Assembly (NCBI RefSeq): GCF_001640805.2 | Contig: NC_066847.1 | Location: 23,303,504-23,367,503 of the forward strand | Length of the DNA stretch: 64,000 bases | DNA from: Lates calcarifer | Taxonomy: Eukaryota; Chordata; Actinopteri; Centropomidae | Direction of reading: 5' to 3' | Shown: piece by piece, positions 26,301 to 38,400 of the stretch | Position numbering within the stretch: the stretch's first letter is position 1 | Layout: each line of letters starts with the position of its first letter | Notes under the pieces: model-generated | Seen by the model: only the letters and a program-made list of their open reading frames with translations | Told to the model about the DNA's origin: nothing | The model's database searches: none | Position numbers and translations under genes: made by a program

Positions 26301-29031
26301 AATGGGAACTGTTACTAAACATAGAAACACAGGACTCTCCCAGATGATATAACAACCCCATCCGTTGCTGTTATGGCCACCAGTTTGAATTATTTCAACT
26401 TCAAGAGATGGAGCTCTAAATACTACAATATCCATGAGCCATGGCTGCTGTTGCTATGGAGAAGAAGCCAGTTAGACGTTAGAACAATAGCCATTTCAGT
26501 GAACAAAACGTGACATCCTGAATCAATACAAAATTGACCCAGAATTTAAAGATGAATGTCATTAAGCTGCAGAGTAAATTGTCAGTTTTCTCAACACTGT
26601 AATCCTTAGTTTCCACCCACCATCAGTGGCACATGCAACTGTGTTTTAAGCTCGGTCATTGGATATTTCTTACTGAAATGAACCATGAGAGATGTAGCTT
26701 GGTGAACTCCCCCGAAGTTTCTATGTAAAAAGGCTTGTACCTTTAATTTTTTGTTGAAGAACCACATATTGATTCAATCAGTGCTCTATCTCTGAATGAC
26801 ATTGTCAATGGGAAAAAATGAATGGAACTTTTACTTACAAAACCAGGGATACCATAAATAGCTCCTCCCACTTCACAGTCACATCAGAGTTTAGCAACAT
26901 TTGACCAAAAAAAGTGACCCAGTGGACAGACAATTTTCACTTTTTTTCAGACTTCCTTCAATAAAATCCCCAACACAACTGAAAAATCGTGAAACAGATC
27001 TAGAAATATTTTTTATCTAAAAAAACAAAACAAGAAAAAAAAAAAAAACACACTTTAAATTATGAATTACCTCTAAAAACTGTGTTCCAACATATAACCC
27101 CAGTCTTGCTGTAGTTACATAAACATCCAGGCACATACACACACACCTCATACACACACACCTCTTCCCACCTGTCTGTAACCATAACTCCTATTTTACA
27201 TTAACTAGCCTATATGTCTTCTTTTTCTACTCCCCTCCCCACTTCCTCGACCTTGGACCCTGTAGATTCGGATTAACAGGGAAGTAAGTACTTCACTGCT
27301 CGTTCTTCTGCCTGCCATCGCTCTGTTTTTGCCCCCTTCCCCCCTTCTCTTCCCTCTTCCCTCTTCTCTTTCCAGTATCCTCTATCCACAAATGCTCAAA
27401 GGTCAGTGTGTTTCAGGTTTGTGCACATTTGACAAAAAAAACAAGGAAAAAAAACATGCCCTTTATCTAATGATTTTAAATGAACACGAGGAGATGTGTC
27501 CTCTCTGGATAGAGGACGCTGCTTTCTTTGTTAGTTCTCATAAGTGGCCTGAGACTCAGGAAGTTTAGTTGCTATGGTGACCGTCTTAAGTGAGGAATGG
27601 TAGCATTCATGCTGATAGTGTTTGGCCAGGGCCGGAGGAATTGTGGATAGTAGGCCTCACAGCACTGGTCATCCATCTCCATTTCAAACATGTCCCCCCG
27701 TTTATCTGGCCGGATGCAATTCAGTCTAGCGATCCATCAGCGACGTGGACAGACTCAACATATTAGGAAGATGCCCTCTGCAGAAAGATAAAAACTGTTA
27801 TCAATGCGGATTGCCCCATCACGCTGATTTGATGAGAGCCGGCAGGGAGGGGGTTTTAGGGGTTTATATTCAGATTATTCCTGACCTGCCTTCTCTACTC
27901 CGCATAGTCATGTAAGGTAATTGGGGCATCAATTATCCTTCCAGCTGCTCCTCTCGAAATGATAACACACAGTGAACCGCAACATCCGTGTGGTTTTTCT
28001 AGGAGACGTTTTCGCACGGTCTCAGAAACAGGTGCCTCATTCACCTCGCGAGGTTAGATAAGCAGTACTTACTTTCAGGAGGACTTCCTTTGAACAGTTT
28101 TGCTTGTCCTTAAAGCGCTCCCTCAGGTGGTCTTTGTCGTGTTTATTCCCCTCAAGGCTGTAAAGGTGACATCTCATTGTTCATTCATACTCACCCCATA
28201 CTCACCATATGAAAATGTCTGTCATCTATATCAAAGGCTGTCACACCCTTTGATATAAAGGATCTCAGATTGCTTCACTGTACATATAAGAGTTTGCCCT
28301 AGAAGACTGTTTATGGTGGTGATCATATCATGCATTTGCTGTTTGTGAAATCTGTGTAAGATATTCTTCCACTTGACAAGAGTGGAAAAATAGATAGTTT
28401 CTTTTGGAAAGAAAAATGTGGTTTTAACATGTTAATTCATCATCTGAGTTATAATAGATATTGCATCTTCAATGAAAATTGATTTGTTTTTATGGGACAG
28501 CAATCTGAGGGAGAGTTTGATAAATAAATCGGACACCTGAAATTGAAGGGTGTGCGCCTTTAGTTTCTTTATCATATCTTTATTAAACTGTCACAAGGAT
28601 TCAGGCATTGTTCAGTCAGCTGGCCCAGCTCACTTTAGAAATCACCTTTTCAGAGATTCATCAGCAGTTTGTCACGATGTCAGTATTTACTATGTGTTGC
28701 CTCGACTGCTGCAAACTCTTTCCAGAGTCTCTGAGGGCACAGATGTGGTCTGGAGTCAGCAATAGGTCAGGAAAATTACACAGAAAAATGTGAATCACGG
28801 TTGCAGAGAGTGGGTCAGTAGGAGAGCAGAATGCAGAGGAGAAGGGGAGAGAAGGAAAAAAAAAGGGTGAGACAGAGAGACACCCTCCCATACAGCTGTG
28901 CCTGAGGCACAGATGGCTTACTCAGCATGTCATCCCTCTTCTCTCTTTCAGGGCTACCATCGATCCAACCACTTCATCGCCACTCAGGGTGAGTATCCCA
29001 GCAAGGCTATAGTGTGTGTTTGGGTTTGTGT

Positions 29032-29063
<32 letters not shown>

Positions 29064-29384
29064 TTGGATTCAGGATGGCGAGTACCTTTTGTTGCGGTGT
29101 AATAAATTGAAGATGATCCAGCCAATGAGCCTACTCATGCACGGTCCCTCTGCCAAGACTATCTCTCTGGCAAATCCAGAGATGACAGTGTGACTACCAA
29201 CCCGTGAAGGCTGCGTTCGTGATGTCACTGAATTAATCATGAGGAGAGGTGAATAATTAAACACATTAATTATAGCTCCTCAATCTCTGTGACATGTGGA
29301 GCGGTGTGTTCATTGTCAGAGAGAGAACCTGTAGTTCAACCCCTGTCGCTCAAATACAAAGCCGCCTCTGATGGACACTATGTA

Positions 29385-29428
<44 letters not shown>

Positions 29429-32400
29429 AGTGTTTAAAATTTCCCTCCGTTGTTCCTATCCCTTGAGAAGTGTCAGTTTCTAGGGAGCTCCCATCACAAA
29501 GTCACTCAAGGTCTGCTCATCTGCTTATCTTGCACCAGCACCTCCTCTTCCCCCTGTTAGAGAGACAGAGAGCGGCACATGAAACTTGCAAGGAAAAGGA
29601 AAAAAAAGGACGTCACCAGTGTTTTTTCTCTCTCATCTCTTTCCTACGTGATCCTCTTTTTAAAGTTGTATCTTGCTTCCTAAATGTGCTGCTCTCCCCC
29701 CCGTCAAGATGACAGTGAGTGACTAATGGTCCTGTGGGCTTTCATCATAAGCTGCTGCTGTTGTTTTGTCACCCAGCGCCCCTTCCCTTTTGCCTGGAAT
29801 TCCCTATAACTCTATTGACAGCACAATCTGGAGAGATCAGTACCCTGTCTGTCTGAGGAAGGACACTTAGGTCGCAATAATACGAGATTTCACTGCAGCA
29901 AGAACTCCCCTTATTGAGAGGGCAGGCTCTGATGCTGCTGTCTTTTTTTTTTTTTTTTTTTTTTTTTGTCTCTTTCTCTGTTATTTCTTCCCTCTCCCCC
30001 ACCAGGGCCCAAGCAGGAGACTCTGTATGATTTTTGGAGGATGGTATGGCAGGAAAATTGCTTCAGCATCGTCATGATCACTAAGCTGGTGGAGGTTGGC
30101 AGGGTAAGTGATGTGCAGTCCCCCCCCACCCCCCACCCCCTCTCCTCCTGTCACCACCCAGTGCTCAGAAACATCCTCCATTCCCCATAAAGGAACATTC
30201 TGGTGCCTATTTGAAAGGGCTTTTATGTGTCTGATAAGTATAGACCTCACAGATCCTTGGTTTCCGGTTTTCAGTCTGCTCGCTGCAGCTTCATATCACA
30301 TGAGAGTGGTATCAATCATCTCACATAACTCTGGGCAAGAAAGTGAACTTCAAACTCAAAATGTCAAACACGTCCTTTAACTTTCTGACAACATTCTTAT
30401 CTTGGCACTTGAACATCATCAAAAGCATGTTTTAAGCAAGTCTACACAAAGTCTCTGTGTGCTGTTGTTTCATTTTTTGTTGAATGTATTCATTTTAAAG
30501 TACTGTTACATGGATTATCCCTTATTTGTCATCATGTAACAGCGAGGGTATATTATAGAAACCCACGCCATGATGATACGATTATAGAGTCCATAAAATG
30601 TGCTATAAAATACTTGGGGTGCATATAAACATATTCCGAGCCACATACCAAGGGTAGCTGTCTTTATATACACCGCATGACTACACAGGTTTAATGGCTG
30701 TGCTGTAGTACCGTTATTTTCCACCTCACATAAGTAGCATATGAATTGTGCTCTAAGTCCTCCATCCCTTTCAGTCGAGGCAAGAGAAACATATTACCTC
30801 AGTGGATGGTTAAAATGATACCATTTTTCTAGCAGTAGCCCTACATCCAATTTGGTTCTCCATTCTAACAATTCAGGGAACAGTCAACAAATGAGGACTG
30901 GTCTGTGTGGCTGGATCCAAATAACACCTCTATTAAATAAAAAAAAATTACCTTCTTTGTGCCTGATGTTGGTGGAAAAGATTGCTGCCCTCCTGTTCAT
31001 TATGCTTCCCACCATTATGTGATTATTGTGCTTTTCTTTTCTTTGCCCTCTGAGATGAAATATCTGCAGAGGAACAGGTTGTTTTTGTTCTTCCACAGTG
31101 TTTGAGGTGTAACCATTGTACATTTTCAGTTTATTAAATTTCATACCAACAGTTCTCTGTTCTAGTTAAACTAACAAATGAAGTGCTTAATATTTTTTTT
31201 ATCATCAGCACTTAATTATAAATTATAATGACACAGGTAATCTTTTATCTCTTTTGTTGCCAAGTGAATTGTTAAAATTAATCTTGTGAGATGCTATTAC
31301 AATATCTAATTATGCATTGGCATGCTTGAATTTCAAATATAATGGAAAAGACTTCCATGCGAATCCAAAACTGGCCCAAGGAAGGGTGCAAGGATGACAC
31401 AAAGGGTGCTTCTCATACCTTTTCACTTTGGTTCATTTGCTCCAGTCCAAGGGACAAAATGATACTTTGTTTATAAAACTGATAGTATGATCATGTTAGT
31501 TACTTAAGCTGACACAGTTAGCGGGAACAGCGTAACCTGAACCACCTCACCAGTATTGATGAGTAGCTTCTCTGAGCTTCCCTCAAATATACAGGAATTT
31601 AAAAAGTATCTTTGTCAAAGAGAGGGGGATATTTAGAGAACCTGCTGCTTTAAGATGGAAGCTTTCCTTTTTACTTCTAAATTGGGCAGTTAAAACCCAA
31701 AATGAGGAACTATTTCTGTAGAGTCCACTGGATCATACTGCCTCAATAACATATTTTTATTTATTTATTTATTTTTTAAATTTCTTAAGAAAAATGTAGA
31801 GATGTAGTTAAAGGGTGGATATGTTATGGTCAACAGTATTAACCTTTCTTTTAAGTTAGGGTTATCTTTAATATCACTGTGGAAGAGATTTGTGTATCCT
31901 GCATTTTGAAAAGTGAAGTTTCAACCATCACAACCCTTCATCAGACACCAGATTAATTCACCCTCTGCAGTTTTACAGGTTCATTTTCCAGGAGTGTCAA
32001 CATGTGGTTTAACTCTTGTTACTTCTGTTTCTAAACAGGTGAAATGCTGTAAATACTGGCCTGATGACAGCGAGATGTATGGTGACATTAAAATCACTCT
32101 GCTTAAGACGGAGACACTGGCTGAATACACAGTTCGTACCTTTGCCTTGGAGAGGGTGAGTTTATCTAAGATTTACATTTTGCCGAGCCTTGTTTGCCTA
32201 TCTTTGTTTGTGCATTTGTTTATAATTGTTATAATATTCTCAATTTGACTTTGCTCTTTCAGGGTAGAAAGTGATATGTGATGCTGTTTTACTCTAACCT
32301 GCACATTCTTCTGTTTTTGCTCTGTCTCCGTCTGTGATTTACTGATTAATATAAGTTAGCAATGTTTTCCTGTTACCTGGTAAAGTGAGAATTAAAATTA

Positions 32401-35400
32401 GACCTAGTACATTAATAGAACGGATTAGATACTTGGCAGGAATTAGTGCTGATGGGCATGACGTCCACATGTTAGCTTCAGAGGAATTAACTCCAGTAGC
32501 TATATGAATACCCCTGCCGTCTCTCCAACATAGCTGTTACAGTGTTGTGCCCCCAATGGCCTCCATCCTGTCAGTCTCCTGGGGGATCTCTCTTTGGAAG
32601 GGCTCAGAGCAACACTGGAGTGACAGTGGCACAAACACAGTATTATCATCACACTGTCACAGTCGCTCTCCATGGGCGCGCGCTGCTGCTTATTCAAATC
32701 GGCAGAAATTTGGGAGCTGGTGACAGCTTGTTTTTCATAGCTCTTTTCCTTTCTTTTTTTGGATTTCTGTCTTCAACAAATCTTTGCTTTGCGTGGCTTT
32801 ACTTTGTCATCTCAGTACTGAGGAAGAAATTGCTGTGTGACTGCAGCAGCCTCCCAGTAGAGAGAAGAAACCTCCCAGCCCTCCCTTAGCTCTGAGAGCC
32901 TCAGTAATTCCTTTCTGCGTGTCTGTCACTCTGCAGCTGCTACTAGCATGTGATGCCCAGAGGCCTAACTGTCCTAGAAGACCTAACACCCCACGTAAAT
33001 AATGTCCTGGTTGTCCTCATGCTGAACTGAAAAATCTGCCACATCTCTCATGGAGGGGGGAAAGCCTCTGAATGGATGGCAGCACGTCTTGGATGAAATA
33101 ATGGCCTGTAGGCTACTATGGCTAGGATGCAAGTCATATAAATGTAGTGTTTTACATGCAATGCTAATGTGTACTGTGGTTGTGTCAACAGAGAGGATAC
33201 TCAACCAAGCACGAGGTGCGTCAGTTCCACTTTACATCCTGGCCTGAACACGGGGTGCCCTATCACGCCACTGGACTGTTAGCCTTTATACGAAGAGTGA
33301 AAGCCTCTACACCTCCTGATGCTGGCCCTGTGGTGGTCCACTGCAGGTAACGCGATGCTTAGCAGCTGCTGTATCTTGTAGATCTGTTATTGCAATTAAT
33401 TTTTCATGGTATGATGAATATGTAATATATTGTATATTGTAATAGTATTCTCTTTTGGTAGACTTAAGTTAGTATGACCATGACATGCAAAGTGAGGTGA
33501 CTGACGGGGGCAGCTGTTAGCATCATCAGGCTACTTTTATTATTATTATTATCTATTATTATTAAAACACAGGCTACTTAATTGCCTGTATCTCACATAT
33601 CTTTTTTACCTCTTTGTTTTACATACTCAGCAATACCTTATTTCTGTGTGTTTTCATGTGTAATCTTGGGTTAAGATATTTTCAAATGCAAAGACGGTGG
33701 TTAGAAGAGAAACAATGCTGATGCTAAATTAAGGAACAAATAAAGGCAAAATGTGACATTGCAGCCTTAATGGATATTCATGCTTACCCAACCTCTATTT
33801 AATCCAATTTTGGAAAGCATATGCAATCCTCCCTTTAATTGAAAAGTACTTTATGTCTGTATTACAGAAACTATCACAGAATTTCTGAATTTTCTCTTTT
33901 TGGTGTTCTAAAGCTTCCATTAACTTAAAATTAAAATTAAAAATGCTTCATGGGAGCACAGCCTAAACATAACCATTTCAATCTATTTTCAGTGAATACT
34001 GAGGTCAAATACATAGCAAGCTAATGAAATACTAATGTAATAAAACCTAGTGAAGTGGCTATAAGCACAGTGTAGCGTGTAGTGTGCTAGTGCCAGTTTC
34101 CCAAATTCCATCTGTCACATTACCCTTGCCTTGTATGCAGTTGTTACTGTTGTTAAAACATTTCCCATTATATGTAGTGATAATAACTTGTGCTCCTGAG
34201 CAGACACACATTATTCTCTAAAACATAGCAGCATTTTTTCCAGTTTGAAATAGTGACTATGTATGATTCCTCATGAAAGATGTACTTTGTATTCCAGTGT
34301 GGGGGCGGGCCGCACCGGCTGCTACATCGTGCTGGATGTCATGTTGGACATGGCTGAGTGTGAGGGCGTGGTGGATATCTACAACTGTGTCAAAACCCTC
34401 TGCTCTCGACGCATCAACATGATCCAGACAGAGGTCAGGTTAATCACACAGCCACTGTGGAATCTACTTCACATTCAAACTAAGTCTGATTTCTCAAAAT
34501 TTCATATATTCATATATATTCAGGAGGTTACACCACTGGATATAATATGTTAACCTCTCTCCTCTACTGGAGAACCTCTGAAGAGTTGGGTTTTTAAACA
34601 TTAGTTTTTCCCTCCTGTTGTTTGGAAATTCAATGAGTGAAGGGGGTGCATGTTAATAAACACCCCCTCTGGGACTTATGTAAAGGTCATTGCAATAGTT
34701 TTAGAGAAAAAACTCACATTGTCTCTCAGTATGCTGCGTAGGCACGACGATGTTCTTTAGATATGAAGATAATTTGCATATTCACCTCTTATTATGTAAA
34801 TCCACCATTGACTTAGCTGTTTATTACATTTGTAGTTATTTGCAGGGGTGTGCTAATTAAATGCACACCGCATGTGTCTGTTTACCTCGAAATATTTATT
34901 TATTCTACAACAGCTTTGATACACTACCAACATTATAGCGCATGTTTAATTCAGCACAAGGCAGGTTATGAAAAATCTCTGCCATTCCTCATATTGTTTG
35001 ATTACTTATTTACATCTACATATGTTCATAAATGTGCTTCTGTCTTAACCTGCTTTTGGAATGTCTGTTCAGCTGTTTGAGATCATATAGCACACTCTCA
35101 GGTGTTACCTGAATCCCACTAGAGTACATACCCACACATGTGCACATACACAGCACTTAATCAAGTGACCTGTTGTCCTTTCAGGAGCAGTATATCTTCA
35201 TCCATGATGCCATTCTGGAGGCCTGCCTGTGCGGAGAGACGGCCATCCTGGTGAACGAGTTCGCCGTCGCCTACAAAGAGATGCTGCGAGTGGATTCCCA
35301 GAGTAATTCTTCTCAACTGCGTGAAGAGTTCCAGGTCAGTCTTGTGCTGGACGGCGGAACAGCAGCACCTTGATCAGTTTCAAAGTTTTTTTTTCACAGT

Positions 35401-38400
35401 TTTGTTTTGTTAAAATGTGCAGCCATTAAAATATAAAACATGCAAACTCATATTCTTAATTACACACCCCACACACAGTCATTTGCATTCATAATGCAGC
35501 TTATTTAACACATTTCTTGTAGTACTACTGCTAATGCTACCACTGTATTACTAATAGTGAGACAAATAAACAGCACAAATATTTCATCCCTTTGTGCATG
35601 TGAAACACTACTTCTGCTACATGTATTACTTCTGCCATTAATAATAACAATAGTGATACTAATGGATGTTGATGTATTTGTATGTATTATTACAGTGACA
35701 CCTGAAGGAAACCATATTGTTCACTCATTGTATACAATTTGGGGAGTATTGCATTGTATATTGTATCTGTATTGACTATATTCTGTCGTGTGTTGTGTAC
35801 TGTAGTTGTGTACACAAGTTAAAACAGTGTGTTTGGTACTCAGTTACATAAACGACAGACGATGACTACATCTGCTCTGTTGTGGAAATGTCCTTTATAG
35901 CACAGACATTATAAAATCAACAGAGTGCAGAAAGAAATAGACTAATGGATAGCAATGGGTACACATCCATAAATGTGTTTGTGTGTGTGTGTGTGTTTGT
36001 GCAGGATGATGTTAGATTCCTTTCACTTCTGATTCTGTGTGACTGTCACTGAAATCCTGTGTATGGTTTGTAGGAATGCAGTCTCAGAGCATTTTATTAG
36101 ATGTTGATTAGGAGAGAAGAGGGCCAGCTGTGCTCCCACATGTTTTACCTGCCTCATCCACCTCCCTCTGTTGCAGCGCTCAGCCAGCAGCCGCATTGAT
36201 TCCAGGTTTAGCATTTCAAAGTAATTCAGGAAAAGGCTCATGCTCCTCTGTTAATTTTATGCTGTTTTATCCTTATATACTGCTTAGGAATTACGACTGA
36301 TGCATAGCCTTGGATTAGGGAGTGGTACAGTCTTTGGCGCGACGATTACAAACTGTTCGTTTGTCTCAAAGGAAAATGTTACATGCCTCGCTTTGATCTT
36401 GTAAACTTACCCATCTCACATTGTTGTTGAAAGCCTCTCCACCGCCCAGTGGGCTCTGTGTTTGGCTTTTACTCTGTCATCCTGCAGACAGCAAACAGCC
36501 AACTGGTAGTACTGAGATCAGCAAGTCACAGATCTATTATTGATGTGGTGTATTAATGATCCAAATATTTTTTCAAGTTGTCTAATGTAATTACAGTTAA
36601 GTGAACAGAGAGTTCATCAAAGAAAACCGGTATGGAATATTTCTTTTTGAATTTTTTTTTTTATTACATTCCCTTTTATTATGCAGTTGGCCCAATTTAT
36701 CCTTTATTCTTTTAAAGCAGTTTGTCAACGTTCTCAGAATTAAAGATCCTTTCAATTAACATTATTGGATTCTTGGCATTCTCGATGTCCCAGACTTCTC
36801 TGTTTGTGTCTGGTTCACTTCTTTTTCCTCCTCCTCCTCCTCCCCCCAACATCTCTGACTCCTCCGCTGTGTCTCACCACTCCTCACGCCTTCCATCTTT
36901 TAAATGCTCTCTTCAATTTCATTTCATCTTCCCCTCACTCTCATCTCACCTCTTTAACATCTCCATTTGCAGACGCTCAACTCTGTGACTCCCCACTTGG
37001 ATGTGGAAGAGTGCAGCATTGCTCTGTTGCCCAGAAACCGAGAAAAGAACCGCAGCATGGATGTACTGCCGCCAGATCGCGCCTTGGCCTTCCTGGTCAC
37101 AACAGAAGGGGAGAGCAACAACTACATCAACGCTGCTCTTGCCGACAGCTTCCATCGGCAGGCTGCTTTCATCGTGACCCCTCACCCTCTGCCGGGTACC
37201 ACGGCGGACTTTTGGAGGCTGGTCTTTGACTACGGCTGCACAGCGGTGGTCATGCTCAACCAACTCAACCAGTCAAACTCTGCTTGGGTAAGGTTAAAGT
37301 GTGATATACTGTTCTATTACTATTGATTTATTGACTCCCAAAAGGAAAAAAGAGGCTTTACAAAATGTTTGAGTTCACTCACTCAGGAGCCGCTGTTTGC
37401 TGTACAAGTTTTTCAGTTCAGTCTAGAGGTTATCTCAACTTTACTCGAGACTTTCTTGACATACCCTCCCCTCGCTGCCTCTGTATCTTACTGTGCCTGG
37501 GATTAGTTCCTTCATGCCATTTTGTTGGGCTTTGATCCCTGACCACATTGATCTCAAGGCATGACTAGATAACACCCGCCCCAGTTTTCCTTTCCCCTCC
37601 TCAAGTTACATCTCTGGAGAATAGGCGTGTATTACCCTCCAGCCACATCTCAGCGTTCTTTTTGTTGGCGTCCCACTTTCTCTCATGAGCATATGTCTTT
37701 TTCTGTACTGCAATATTTCCTGTTCTCTCTTTAATGCTTATAATAGTAGTGATGATAATGAGTGGAAACATAACACAAGATTCAAGATCAACATTGAGAA
37801 AACAATGAAACACTAAGAGCAAATGATTAAAAGAATGTCATAAATAAAATAAAGCTAACCTGAGCTTCCATGAGAAGCTAATCCATATGGTTTGAGCTCT
37901 AACGGCAAAGCTTGAGCTGGTAAATGAGGACTTAAAGGCTCTACCAGATAATCAGGTGCCACACTGAAGAGGGCTTTAAAAGCCAGCGCTAGATTGTGAA
38001 GTCTGTTCCAAAATGTTTAATCACGTGAATATAGTCATGACTCTGTTGAACACATTGAGCTATCGGGCAATTTCCTCATTAAGACAGAAGAATGGATTAT
38101 TACAATAATCAAGCTTGGATGAAATGAAAGCATGTAAAATAAGTGTCATTAAAAGAAAGGAATGATTTAATTCTCTGGAAGAAGAGACAGGACTTAACAA
38201 GCCAACAGTAGTAATATGGGAATCCAGACTAAGGCTCTGATCAAATGTCAGTCTCTGATTTTTAGCAGAAGATTTTTGAGCACACTCTGTTAAAGAGCCA
38301 AAAGCTGGCGCAACTAGACGTGTTCAGCCAATAATTAAGATCTCTGCCTTGTTGGGAGTTAAGCTGAACGAGCTTGGCAGACATCCAGCGCTTAATAGCA

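Larger units (their letters stand above)
28989..30005 (+). other. ptpru intron (1.0 kb) with two TG microsatellites
   Basis: Contains (TG)n at about 29022-29063 and 29389-29425, and a 25-T run at 29943-29967 that serves as the polypyrimidine tract of exon n. Confidence 0.85.

Noticed and set aside
29022..29425. CRISPR-like or other ordered array, suggested by two TG tracts
   Set aside because: Simple dinucleotide microsatellites in a eukaryotic intron; no spacers or conserved repeat units.
32542..32889. 115-codon open frame in the intron before exon p
   Set aside because: Lies wholly in an intron whose flanking exons already join in phase; hydrophobic low-complexity end, no domain.
36765..37229. 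154-codon open frame overlapping exon s, and a minus-strand frame at 36946-37263
   Set aside because: Both are shadows of exon s in other frames; they have no domain and low-complexity Leu/Pro/Phe-rich starts from the polypyrimidine tract.
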